NCBI RefSeq assembly: GCF_029852145.1 | Contig: NC_079970.1 | Span: 10,597,662 to 10,661,661, forward strand | Direction of reading: 5' to 3' | Source of the DNA: Microplitis mediator | Lineage: Eukaryota > Arthropoda > Insecta > Hymenoptera > Braconidae | DNA length: 64,000 nt | Part shown: piece by piece, positions 12,171 to 22,525 of the stretch | Layout of the letters: every line of letters starts with the position of its first letter | Numbering within the stretch: position 1 is the first letter of the stretch | The notes under the pieces: model-generated | What the model was told of the DNA's origin: nothing | The model's input: only the letters and a program-made list of their open reading frames with translations | The model's database searches: none | Position numbers and translations under genes: made by a program

Positions 12171-12616
12171 GAGGTTATGCCATCTCATTTCGAAGTTATT
12201 AGAAATAACATATAAAATTGTTTACACTACCGTAACGTATTTTTAATTCAGTACTTTATTTTTTATGAAGTTCACCAAATTTTTGTATCTAAATGAGAAA
12301 TCTACCTTTCCATTCCGGGTAAGGCCGGATGGCTCTTTTTTTTTAGCCTTTTCGAAATATCTCACTCACCAAAATTCGTCAGAAAATGTCTTTCATACTC
12401 CTCTATACTCAGGAATTTTTTTGAATTTTTTGAATTGGTGCAACAATTCAAAAAAAATTAAAAACTCATTTTTTTCTTAAAATCTTGCGTTTTAACAAAC
12501 TTATATTTTTTTTTAGTACAAATAAATACGTGAAAATTTTTTTTATTATAATTTTTTTTTTTTTGTATAAAAATTCAAAATATTTTCCAATAGTATGAAA
12601 AAATATATAAGTATTA

Positions 12617-14134
12617 CGGTGTCCCAAAAGAAACAAATATATTTTTTTTCAACGTCTTATGAGCTCAAAAGTTACTTTATATTATAAGAAAAATCCTCAC
12701 CGAATTTCAGCCAGATATCTTTAAAATTGAGCTATCACAAGGGGGGGGGACCCCCTTTCCCATTTAAAATACACGCAAAAATTTTTCATTTCAGTTTTTT
12801 GTTATTAAGACTATGAAAAAAATTTTTTTTTTAATTCCACCTTGTATAATTCCGTAGGAAATTAAATTCTCTACAAAAAAGTCTTCAAGCATTATATACG
12901 TCAAACGAACTGGGACAAAGTTAAGGGGGTTTCAAAGATCAACGAGAATTTAGTTTCCTCAATGTTAATTTTTTAAAAATTATTTTTCATTCTTATTCCA
13001 TCAAAAATTTTTTGTTCAAAATTTGACGAGCACGGTCTTGTAGAAAATTTAATTTCCTACAAAAAGTATCTGATATCATTTATACGTCAAATGAATGAGT
13101 AAAAAGTTACAGGGCTTGAAATGTCAACGAAAAGTGAAGTTTAAAAAATATTAAATTTTTGAATTACGGCTGAGGCAGCCGTTCGGCACGCGCGTGGCTT
13201 GGGCGATCACCGAAGTTAAGTAGCATCGAGCATGATCACTACTTGGCTGGGTGACCGTTTAGCCACGCGTTGGGTTCGAACGAAGGTCTCTGATCGTTAG
13301 GCGCGGGATGAAGATCCAGTGGTCGGTAAAATGGGAATTTTATCGATCACTGGAGCTTCACCCAAACGACCCAAACCGAAACTGTACTGGCTAGGTTTTC
13401 TCTGTGGTTTTCCTAGCCACTGCACCTCCATTGCACAAGGGAGCTTGTAGGGCATCACCGTAATGATGCAGTACAGTATAAGCACAAGTCGGGCCACAGC
13501 CGCACAATAAGGAAGCAGTTTGCGATTTGAAGGCAAAAATGTAAAAAGATACTCCTGTATTCTATACATTGAAATAAAGAAAATTTATTAAATTTTTGAA
13601 CTTAACTCTCAACGAAAAAGTGAACTTCATTTTTCGTTGACATTTAAAGACCTGTAACTTTTTTCTTATCCATTCGACGTCTATAAGATATTGGATATTT
13701 TTTGTAGGAAATTAAATTTCCTACAAGAACGTGCTTCTCAAAATGTGAAAAAAAAAATTTTGATAGAACAAAAATGAAAAATAATTTAACACTGATGAAA
13801 CTGAATTTTTGTTGATCTTTGAAGCCCCGTAACTTTTTCCCAGTTTGTTTGACGTACATAATGTATGAGCACCTTTTGTAAAGAATTTCATTCCCTATGA
13901 AATTATACTAGGCGGAATTGAAAAAAAATTTTTTTTTCATAGTCTTAATAACAAAAACCTAAAATGAATAAATTTTCGCGTGTATTTTAAATGGGAAAGG
14001 GGACCCCTCTTTGTGATAGCTCAATTTTAAAGATATCTGGCTGAAACTCGGTGAGGATTTTTTTTATAATATAAAGTAACTTTTGAGCCTATAAGACGTT
14101 GAAAAAAAAAATATTTGTTTTTTTTGGGACACCC
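12617..14134. mobile_element. TAGGGTGTCC-family palindromic element
   Basis: Left (TA)CGGTGTCCCAAAA and right TTTTGGGACACCC(TA) are inverted ends. The arms share AAGTTACTTTATATTATA, CAGCCAGATATCTTTAAAAT and TGAGCTATCACAA. The flanking TA fits a TA target duplication. The palindrome centre is interrupted by a 5S-derived SINE. The same family forms the outer frame of 31944-45578 and contributes an end at 47378. Confidence 0.82.
13164..13585 (+). mobile_element. 5S-rRNA-derived SINE (SINE3 type)
   Basis: Bases of about 13206-13258 match the internal part of eukaryotic 5S rRNA, with GATCACCGAAGTTAAG and CTTGGCTGGGTGACCG, which form part of the 5S internal promoter. The insert has a perfect 15-bp flanking duplication TATTAAATTTTTGAA (13149-13163 and 13586-13600) and an A-rich tail (TGAAATAAAGAAAAT). 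These are signs of LINE-driven retroposition. The head is not a complete 5S gene. The body of about 300 bp after the 5S part is not recognised. Confidence 0.85.
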
Positions 14135-14882
14135 TAATAAGTATTACCTTTAAGTGTCTTTTGAATCATTAATAACCCTTATAATGACTGTAGGCTACTG
14201 ATTCTTTATGTTTATCTTTCGCGAAGATATATTTTTGGTAAAAAAAAATTTTCTACGTATTTATTTGTACTAAAAAAAAGTATAAGTTTGTTAAAACGCA
14301 AGAATTTAAGAAGAAAATGAGTTTTTAATTTTTTTTAACTGTTCCACCACTTCAAAAAATTCAAAAAAATTCCTAAGTATAGAGGAGTATGAAAGACATT
14401 TTCTGACGAATTTCGGTGAGTGACATATTTCGAAAAGGCTAAAAAAAAAAGATTATAATTTTCTTTTCTCCGTTAAAAATCGGCTTTCCGTTTGAGAATC
14501 ACGATCATCTGATTTTTTCATGTTTTGGACTCGTAAGAATTAGGAAAAAAATCATTATTGATTAATTCCGAATTTTACTACAAAAATAGAAATAATTTCG
14601 GAAAAACAGGTTTTTTTTAAATTCTAGAATACCGTTAGAGTTAAAGGGCTAAAAATTTAGATAAATTATTTTCATTCGACACCAAATCGACCCCCTAAGT
14701 TTGAATCAAAAAAGCCATGGGGGCAGAATCCCTATATTAATCCGGCTATACCCTTCATTTATTTTTCTTCGTGTTGAATTATTATTAATTTATGGAAAAA
14801 TTAGTTATGATTACATCATTAATTATTTTTGTTTTTTTAATTAAATAATTAATAATGAAATTACTTTTTTTGCCGAACACTG

Positions 14883-16009
14883 CTATCCCAGTGAATCATC
14901 GTTTTTGGTTTCTCAAAAATAAAACCAATATCAATTTCATCTTTATCAGACTCGGAATCAGATTCATTTTCAATAATATTATCAGCGTCACCTATGGCAG
15001 AATATTTCTGTTTGAAAATTTTTTTGAATTCCTCTAGTGAAGTTTCTTTTATTTCTCTTCTTTTTAATTTATGACGAGGATCCAATATCAGTACTGCACA
15101 ATATACCCAGTTACATCTATAATAATGCTTCAGCATTTTATCTCGTCCAGTCTTGAGTGCGACAGTTAAATTATCTTCGACTTCTGTTCGTGTTTTTTTG
15201 TCCAAAATTTCGATGTGTTGTTCAATCTTATCGATTAACATATTAAATGCCACAACAACAATGGGTAAAGTTACATATTTTTCACCTTCGAGTAGAGTTG
15301 ATATTTGTTTAAAATGTTTTAAATATTTGTAAACTTGTTCCAAAAGTCCCCATTCAGAGTCACGTAATTTCAGAGCAGGTAGTTCTTTTGTACAACTTAC
15401 ATATAATAAATTCAAGGCTTTTTTCCAATTTTATTCCAATATCTATCATATCGAATGTGCTATTCCATCTTGTACGAACATCTAATATTGGTTTAAAATA
15501 AGTAATATCACTAAGTTTACAAAGCTCTTGTAATTTGATTTGAAGTTTTTCCGATAGACGCAATTTTATAAACGTTTTTCGTAACTTTAATATGGAATCA
15601 GTGTATTTAACAGAAGATATATAATTCTCACTATCGTAGTCGTCATCAGCAAAATCATCTACTAAATTCTCTTGATATTCTTCTCCAGAAGTTTCAAATT
15701 CTGGTGAATGGATAGATTCAATAAAATCTTCTGTAGATATATCTATTTTTAGATCTTTTAAAATATTTTTCACTCCTACATGTAAAATATGTGCGAAACA
15801 TCTAAAGTGTTGACTAACATTATCAAAATGAATGTTTTGTTTATTCATCATCTCTTTTAACTCGGCCATAATGACAGTATTAGCAGATACATTATCCATA
15901 GTTACACCCTGTATTTTATGTCCAATCTTGAAACTTTGTAATACGCTAGAAATATCGTAGCGATACCTTTTCCTGTATGGTTGCTTTAAGATGGAATAAA
16001 ATCTAATGC
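14883..16009 (-). pseudogene. hAT (RICESLEEPER/ZBED-like) transposase, core part, frameshifted
   Basis: The minus strand reads through the RNase-H-like core of a hAT transposase. A TMDNVSANT motif (second catalytic Asp region) is followed by HFRCFAHILHVGVKN and then VRTRWNSTFDM. A second frame continues with LLYVSCTKELPALKLRDSEW and PIVVVAF up to IHWDS. The two frames overlap at 15360-15415 and are joined by a one-base shift, probably in the A-run near 15425. The N-terminal BED-finger region is not recognisable and may be lost near the small insert at 16010-16200. It encodes a cut-and-paste transposase remnant, not a host gene. Confidence 0.88.
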
Positions 16010-16200
16010 TAAACCAATGAAAGTACACTAAAAATGTTAACGGGAATTTTATAGAAAATTTTATTTCCTTCAAAAAAAAGTCCTATGAGTCTCGTCGCTT
16101 AAGTCCATAGTTTCCGAGCTATAGTAATTTTAATAATTTGAAAAATAAAATATCAATTGTAATTTTTTTTTTTATAAGGAAGTGTACTTTCATTGGTTTA
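16010..16200. mobile_element. 191-bp MITE in the hAT element
   Basis: TAAACCAATGAAAGTACAC and GTGTACTTTCATTGGTTTA are perfect 19-bp terminal inverted repeats. The hAT transposase reading loses recognisable similarity at this insertion. Confidence 0.8.
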
Positions 16201-16845
16201 CGTTCTGCAAGCCAATAAAGGTCAATTTAATAGGAAAAATGAGTTCCGCAACGTACACAAGTAAAACAGCTGGAATTACAGCTAAGTAACTATGGGCACT
16301 TTTGAAGAACACCAAATGCCCTACAAGTTGCGACCGGAATCGCGTTGACATCATGAACCGCAGCTGAGTATTAGAAAGTTAAAAAAAAGTAATTTAATTT
16401 ACGTGTATTTTAAATGGGAAACCTTTGATATCAAATGGAAAGTACTTAGCATTGGAATTAAGAGCTCATATTTGGTGACAATTTTTTTTTTTCGATGTAG
16501 ATTGAGATTTTGCTTGAGCACTTAAAAAAAAAAAACTTTTGCGGAAATAAATCACCTTAATACAGTCGTATTAAGAATAAGCTTTATCAATACCAAGAAT
16601 ACTGTCGTTTAAAATAATCAATAAGCCAAAATAAAGTCAATAGTTATAATCTTTCTTAAAACATGGAGCCTTATTACGAGTAATTCTCATATACTAATAC
16701 TTGTATTTTTATGTCTTGTCAAGACTTAGTGAGATGTTTTTAATGATATTGGTCTTGGTTTTGAATTGCGATCTATAATATCGTCTTGGTCTTGTCTTGA
16801 CAAATCAAGACGAGATCAAGACAAGACCAATATAATCTCGATCTT
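16201..16845. other. 5' part of the hAT element, no frame recognised
   Basis: This should contain the transposase N-terminus, but no BED-finger frame can be read. CCGGAATCGCGTTGACATC and GTGTATTTTAAATGGGAAA resemble pieces near 37730-37880, so part is another repeat fragment. The last 150 bp are iterated CTTGTCTTGA subterminal words. Confidence 0.5.
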
Positions 16846-17035
16846 GAGTGAAGCCCTAATAATAAGACAGAAATTTTTATAATAGTTGTACCATATTTTT
16901 ACCATTTTTGCACTGTAATAAAAGAAAATAAACAACATTTTTTTATCTTCACTAAGCTGAAAAATTTCTGATTATTGTAATATAGGAAAAAATCTTATAC
17001 ATTCAATCAGAAAACAATCGAACTTCCATTTATCT

Positions 17036-17343
17036 CAACTGTTTTTTAACTGTTAATTTACCGTAAGGTACTACTAATATTCTAGTTATTAACAGAAATT
17101 TTTCAGTCGAGTAATTGCCCATTAACTGTTTCGTCACTGGTTTTTTACCGTTTAAGAACGGTTTGGATGAAGTATTATAATTGTTTAATAACGATTTTAA
17201 AACAGTTTTAAATAAGTTAGATTTCAAGGAAATAATAATTATAAAATCGTTCGATTTCGTTTCTACTTTGATCTGAAAACCGTTTATTTTTCGTACATTA
17301 CAACGGTGAACAAACCGTTTTTTCATGGTTAAAAAACTGTTAG
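17036..17343. mobile_element. Small palindromic MITE with ACCGTTTTT words
   Basis: CAACTGTTTTTTAACTG at the left and GGTTAAAAAACTGTTAG at the right are inverted. The interior repeats AACCGTTTTT and AACGGTTT in both orientations. Confidence 0.6.
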
Positions 17344-17400
17344 TAAATAGTAAGAGTATTTAAACCGTTTTTTACTTCTTAGAGGGTGTGTGTGTGTATG

Positions 17401-17515
17401 CCCTGGTGAAAATTTTTCTGACTTTTGTCCGAAAAAGTCTATAGAACTCTGAAAAAGTCTTTAGAACTCTAGAACTGAGTTTTTCAGACAAAAGTCCGAA
17501 AAATGTTCACCAGGG
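17401..17515. mobile_element. 115-bp MITE, CCCTGGTGAA ends
   Basis: CCCTGGTGAAAATTTTTC and GAAAAATGTTCACCAGGG are inverted ends. The interior has the direct pair AGTCTATAGAACTCTGAAAA / AGTCTTTAGAACTCTAGAAC. It sits in a TG-rich simple repeat that runs on both sides. Confidence 0.8.
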
Positions 17516-18432
17516 TGTGTGTGAACGTTCTACAACGTTTAAACTAATCAACCGATTTGGATGGTTCTTGCGGCAATCGAAAGAGCTTTTCACACTGTTG
17601 TCGAAAAAATTACAGAAACGTGTTTTTATTCTAATAAATTCAAAATTGCTGAACCGATTGATTTCAAATACTCTTTATCATCGAGACCGAAAAACTACGT
17701 CGCATACTGCCTTGAATTCCGAAATCGGTTTATTAGTTCTTAAGATACCGGCGATGAAAAATAAAACAATAACAATCATCTCTAATCATCAATTCATCCC
17801 TACTTGATTATATTTGGAACTGACGTGCTAGCTTCTTTAATTAGCGCGCCGGGTGACTAGTCGAAAAACTTATTTGACCGCTCATTGGGGGTTACGGTTT
17901 GGGTAGGTGACCAACCGTGAAAAATCGCGATGCCGATCGATAATGTAATTAATTTTACCCCGTTACATTTTATTAATTTACAAAATGTTTTTTATTACTC
18001 TTATAATTTCACAAAAAATAATCGACAACGTACAGAGTCTCTACATATGTTGGAATTTCCGTATCTTAGAAATCATTTCTAAGAACGACTGAATAGATAT
18101 TTCCGTGTGCTCGCGCGCGCGTGTAGACGTGTGTGTGTTAACTTTTTATCATCTTTGAACTAATTAACCGATCAGCATGGTTTCTGTGACAGTCAAAAGA
18201 GCTTGTAAAACGTCAACTTTTCTGCAAATTTCAGACCATTCGATTGAATAGACCGAAATAATACGAAATGCTTAAAAAAAATGTTGGGTGATCCAAAATC
18301 GGACACCTCAATCACTCATGTAATAATATAAAATAAAAATAAACAACTACCAAACTGTATAAATAATCAGTCAGGATTTTCATTCCCGTTATTTGCATGT
18401 TTTACTGATTTACCATATAACTTTTGAACTTT
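17516..18432. other. Decayed repeat fragments, no gene
   Basis: 17527-17640 and 18143-18280 resemble single modules of the AACTTCCCGC repeat family (AAACTAATCAACCGATTTGG; ACTAATTAACCGATCAGCAT). 17845-17970 resembles the end of the LTR at 40063-42046 (GCGCGCCGGGTGACTAGTCG against GCGCGCCCGGCGACAAGTCG, then AAAAATCGCGAT and CCCCGTTACATT). Confidence 0.55.
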
Positions 18433-18600
18433 ATTAAGGCTGGGCCGTACCTAATATATTCTAGAACTAGATTTTTAATGACGCTTTAAACATTTATGGG
18501 ACTTAAATGATAAAAATCTTCTGAGGAAACTCGTCTTATGTTTTTTGTTCACAATATAATACAACTGACGAAATTGGATTATAATGGAAAATGCATGAGT
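18433..18600. mobile_element. Fragment of the TTAA-target GGCTGGGCCGT MITE
   Basis: TTAAGGCTGGGCCGTACCTA begins a sequence like the left arm of the copy at 61346 (CATTTATGGGACTTAAATGA, AAAATCTTCTGAGGAAACTC). The opposite end is not found. Confidence 0.65.
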
Positions 18601-19352
18601 TATGACTCATAACTTATGAGGAATGAAAACTATTTTTTCAAAATTTTTTATTTCCATCGAAACTTTCAAGGCCATCAAATTATTGGAATAAATGGTCAAA
18701 ACATAAAGTTTAAGGTCATAAATTAAAGCCTAATAGATAAGCTTACAGATACTTTATACGGAAATCGTCTATGAGTATTAGTTTTAAAGTTATATGAACT
18801 TGAGAGTGGATAAAAACTTATTATTTCGAAAAATCGTGGAAATTTCAAACAGCCATAACTTCTAAACTAATCAACCGATTGAGCTTATCTTCAAACTTAA
18901 CTGTGATAATTACCCATATAAGAAGTGTGGAAAATTTCATTGGGATCCGATAAACAAAACCCCAAACCACAAATTGGAAAGGTTTTTTTTTTTTTTTTTG
19001 TCAGCCATATTTAAAGTTTTCAGACTTTTTTAAATTATTGTGTAGTCTTCATCAAATCGATGACTGTCTGAGAATGCCCTTAACTGACAACTAGTTGTAA
19101 TAACCGATTGTCTACTGATTTAAGTTGGCATTGTTAAGCTTTCGTCATTAAACGGACTATTAATCACGAAAAGAATGCACAGCGGGAAAATAAATGAATA
19201 TAAAAATCCCAATTTAGTCTCGTGAGTCAGTTTCTGTTGTCAGCTCAACAAACTGCTAATAAAATAGAAACCAAATAAAGCAACAGCTCTCTTGAGTACT
19301 TATTAATTTGGGAAAGAATGCTTCTCTTATATTTTTTTTTGTCCCAATTTAG
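18601..19352. other. Low-copy sequence, no gene recognised
   Basis: This holds one weak module of the AACTTCCCGC family (AACTAATCAACCGATTGAGC, about 18865) and otherwise no repeat or coding signal. The last 30 bp are a T-rich tract fitting a 3' splice site for the next feature. Confidence 0.45.
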
Positions 19353-19481
19353 GCATAGTTCAGCTACGAGCGCTTATCTTCAAGGCCAATCTAGTAATAT
19401 TGTTACGCCAGTAAATGCTAATAATACCGGAGTCGTCAGGAATTCTTCATCAACCTCAGAGTCTTTGCGAGGGATAACCAG
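19353..19481 (+). CDS. Candidate internal exon, Ser/Thr-rich, gene unknown
   Basis: A 129-bp segment lies between a good acceptor (T-rich tract, then CCCAATTTAG) and a good donor (CCAG|GTGAATAA). Only one of the three frames is open, and it is open throughout: HSSATSAYLQGQ, NIVTPVNANNTGVV, SSSTSESLRGIT. The length is a multiple of three and it starts and ends in the same phase. Base composition is more GC-rich than its surroundings. The protein part is low-complexity and matches no family I recognise. It could join an exon outside the window or the possible terminal exon at 20835. No upstream exon was found. Confidence 0.42.
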
Positions 19482-20289
19482 GTGAATAAAAAATAAACAG
19501 ATCGCTTTTCTTTTCTTTTGTATCATTAACCATATCATCGTTTACAAAGATCTTCCACGAGTTCAAGTCATTTCAATTCAATTAACGAATCATTGCAATA
19601 ATTACTAGGTTAATGCCATAGTCATCAAGCAGTCATCAACACAGTAAACAGTTATATTAAGTCATGAATAAACACCTCGGTGAAATTTACAATTGTTCTT
19701 AACATAAATTTATAACTACCACATATAAAGAAATTTGTTAAAATTTTGTAAAATATAAGTTAAGTATTAGTAATCATGTAACCAATTATTAAAGTAAATT
19801 TACTTAAGTCACAAAAGTTTTTTTGTGCCGTTTAGGGAACTATTTTTTAATTACTGAAACTGATGGTAAATAAATTCATAAAAGAGGTAAAATACAATCA
19901 CTGTTAATTATAATAGTAATTAAAACATTGTATTAATAAATGACTGTGTGATTTATTTATGCTACTGAAGCAAACTAAAAGTGATAACGATCAATTTTAT
20001 GCAGACATATAATATCAAATATTTATTCTTTTGTTTTCGCAGTTTATTTAACATTTTAATCACACTATTATTAAGTATTAAGAAAATTTAATGTACTATT
20101 ATGTTTTAGATCATAATTAAATACATTTTTTTCACCTGGACTTTATGATCATTACTAGAACTGTTGTAAGATAAGTAATTATAAAGATTGATTTTGATAA
20201 TGAATTGAAGCATAAAATAATAAAAAATTTATTTACAATATATAAATGTATTTTTGTAATTACCAGAAAGTTAGAACAATACTATCATA
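19482..20289. other. Unique AT-rich sequence, probably intronic
   Basis: No repeats or open frames worth reporting. If the 19353-19481 exon is real, this is the start of its downstream intron. Confidence 0.4.
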
Positions 20290-20376
20290 CACTGAGAAAA
20301 AAAAATATGTGCTGCGAACTACTGTCTATTCTCTTAAACGAGACGTCTTTTACTCAGCACATTTTTTTTTTCAGTG
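20290..20376. mobile_element. 87-bp MITE, CACTGAGAAAAAAA ends
   Basis: CACTGAGAAAAAAAAATATG and the opposite ATTTTTTTTTTCAGTG are terminal inverted repeats with GTGCTG / CAGCAC at the inner edge. TA flanks both sides (20288-20289, 20377-20378). Confidence 0.8.
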
Positions 20377-20834
20377 TAGCTAATTGATCTCGAATTAATT
20401 TTTGTATTAAAGAAAATTTTAAATTATTTCGATGTAATTTAAATAAACGTTCAATTATTTAATTCTTGTAAAATTTCTTCAAAATTCGATCAATTGATTA
20501 GAAGTTTTTTTTTTTTTATTTTATTGATTACAATTGTTCAATTTATAACAGTGAAATTTTTAAATTTTAAAGATAAGAAAAAAATTTGACATCAACTGGT
20601 TGCGCAGGGAAACTGTGCATTGACATAAAAAATATATGGAGACAAGTTGAGATATAGCTTTTAGTATTAAGTGAAGAATAAGAAGAAATAAAAAGGAAGA
20701 AATTGTGTTCGCAACTAAAATGGAGAGGGAGAAAGATGAAAAATGAGGGAATGTGGGCTACATGGGAAGTAGGGAGTCGTTAAACCAGTCAGTGAGAGCT
20801 GAGAGGTGAAAACCTCAAATTGCCAACATTTCAG

Positions 20835-20874
20835 CAGGCAAAGCTCTGCTCCCTCGCTTCGAGAAAAACGTTAA
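20835..20874 (+). CDS. Possible terminal coding exon
   Basis: Following CCAACATTTCAG, this segment continues the phase left by the 19481 donor (AG+C gives Ser). It reads RQSSAPSLREKR, then TAA at 20872-20874. Its serine-rich character agrees with the upstream candidate exon. Support is only the splice signal and phase; no polyadenylation signal is evident close by. Confidence 0.25.
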
Positions 20875-20998
20875 GATGCCAAGTAGGTTACTGGTCCCAA
20901 AAAAATTAAGAGACACCTAGCGGATCGCCAGCTAAAGTTTCTGAATTCCCTAATTAATAATATTAATTATAATTTTAAGATTAATTATGAATAGTTTA

Positions 20999-21501
20999 CC
21001 CTAATAGCCAATTTAGCTTGAAATTGACAGCAATTTGACATTGAAATTGCCTGAAATTTGTTGCCCGGATTGCAGACAATTTGACAGCAAAAGTTGGAAA
21101 GAAAAATTTACGGTTAATTGTTGCTCAATTTAGAGGTATACTTTTTTACTAGAAAAAAAAAGTCGATAATGTTCATTCTTACCATTTCAGAAGACAAGCA
21201 AATTTATACATGGATATGTCTACAATTTGAGGGTAAAAGAATACTTTACAATTTTTCAAGTCGAATTAACAACAAATTGATGTAAAACTTTGCCTGAAAG
21301 TTGACGAAAAATTTTTTCTAGTCAACTTTTGAAGTGAATTTACATTTTAATTCGGGTATTAAATTTACGTCACATTGTATAGCAAGTTGTATGTAAATTG
21401 TCGTCAAAAACGGAAAAGTCCGAAGTTGACGGAAATTTGACGAAAAATTCATGAAAACTTTTGTAAGTAAACTTTTACTAAAGCAAACTGTGCTATTAGG
21501 G
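20999..21501. mobile_element. CCCTAATAGCC-family MITE, about 500 bp
   Basis: It starts CCCTAATAGCCAATTTAGC and ends ACTGTGCTATTAGGG. The interior is iterated words such as AATTTGAC, AAGTTGAC and TTGACAGCAA. It is the same family, nearly colinear, as 57129-57628. Confidence 0.8.
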
Positions 21502-22525
21502 TTATTAACGTGGCAAGGCAAAGTCAACAAGTGCTGTAACAAGAGTAAACAAAATCAATGGTACTGTCACGTGAAGAACTGGACATGGAATCGCTGGACT
21601 CTAATGTACAATTTTAGTAAAAGAGGCACTTGAACCCCTTGAACCGGCAGGGCACCGGATGCAAAATTAGAAAAATTAAGAAATTAATAAGAAAATGAGG
21701 TGATATCTGTAGGAGAGTGGTGAATCACAGACTGCCTTCCACTGAATAAATAGCTCGGAGAGTAATTTTGGAATCAGATGTAAGTCAAATAGAATTTGTA
21801 ATAAGGGATTTAATTAGCAGAATAATGTTGAGGAATATTAATTAATGCTAAGGACATGATACTGAAAATTATTTCGAGTTGAGTAGTAATTAGATAATCC
21901 GAGCGCTAATAAATTTTGGAAATAAAATCAACTCGTTCGAACTATGGCAGGATGAATTGAGTTGATTAATAATAACCATTGATTAATTTTTCTTCAACTG
22001 GTAGGTTTTAGATAATTACTAATTTTGATTTAATTATTTTTAAAAGTTGTGTTCCTATAAAGCCCAAGTTTAGCATCTTTGGGGTAACGACCAACCCCCT
22101 GTGTACCAGGGTCGTCTATTATTTTCATTTTATTTTTCTTTACAGCTAGTGCAGATAGTTTTTAAGATCCATATAAACGATATAAACAAGCAGTCATAAG
22201 TTACGAGAACACCTTTAACGGTGGACACAGTTACTTAAAAATTACGATGTAACATCGTAACTTTTATAACTTACATCGTATTATAATAGAGGCAGCACTG
22301 TAATATTTATTTTATTCAAAGTAAATAGAAATATATATAAATGAATAAATATAGTTTTTGAATTATAATTTTTATTTTATTATTCTCATACGATGTTATT
22401 TGTCAGCCTCGGCTTCACCTCCGCCAACAATTACATGTGATCTGAGACTTTTATTATTTTACTGGCCTAGGTATGTAATACTATTAACGCAAAAATTTTC
22501 GTATGCTCCAACCAAGAAAAAAAAA
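21502..22525. other. Mostly unique sequence, no gene recognised
   Basis: About 22404-22500 is one arm of the hairpin at 1050-1165 (CCAACAATTACATGTGATCT, then GAGAC). GGGGTAACGACCAACCCCCT near 22081 is a small self-complementary patch. Nothing else recognised. Confidence 0.45.

Larger units (their letters stand above)
10803..14753. mobile_element. 4-kb palindromic element nested in the hAT
   Basis: The left end GGGCATAGCCGGATTAATAT and right end ATATTAATCCGGCTATACCC are inverted. Matching arms continue inward for several hundred bases, for example GAAAGCCGATTTTTAACGGA against its complement near 14470, and the LETT-like CTCATTTTTTTCTTAA near 12470 against the complement near 14310. The interior holds a TA microsatellite, a roughly 350-bp direct duplication near 11460-12170, and the 12617-14134 element. 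No coding capacity. Confidence 0.8.
8865..14882. mobile_element. Non-autonomous hAT inserted in the hAT transposase
   Basis: The ends CAGGGTTGGGCAAAGATAG and CTTTTTTTGCCGAACACTG are imperfect inverted repeats of the hAT CAGGG...GGCAAA type. The insert is flanked by an exact 8-bp duplication CTATCCCA (8857-8864 and 14883-14890), the hAT hallmark. No transposase is found inside. It consists of AATTAG-word tandem repeats plus a nested 4-kb palindrome; without that it is about 2.07 kb. Confidence 0.92.
8017..16858 (-). mobile_element. hAT-superfamily transposon split by nested insertions
   Basis: TAGGGCTTCACTC at 8017-8029 and GAGTGAAGCCCTA at 16846-16858 are perfect 13-bp terminal inverted repeats. 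Both subterminal zones are dense in CTTGTCTTGATCTCG words, typical of hAT transposase-binding regions. Between them lie both halves of a hAT transposase gene. Without the 6-kb insert at 8865-14882 and the 191-bp insert at 16010-16200 the element would be about 2.6 kb, a normal size. No convincing 8-bp target duplication flanks the outer ends (GGAGGAAG against ATAATAAG). Confidence 0.85.

Noticed and set aside
13206..13258. 5S rRNA gene
   Set aside because: Only the internal segment matches 5S. Both ends diverge, and the unit has a retroposition target duplication.
8009..16866. 8-bp target duplication of the outer hAT
   Set aside because: GGAGGAAG and ATAATAAG do not match. Either the copy is old or the flanks changed, so none is claimed.
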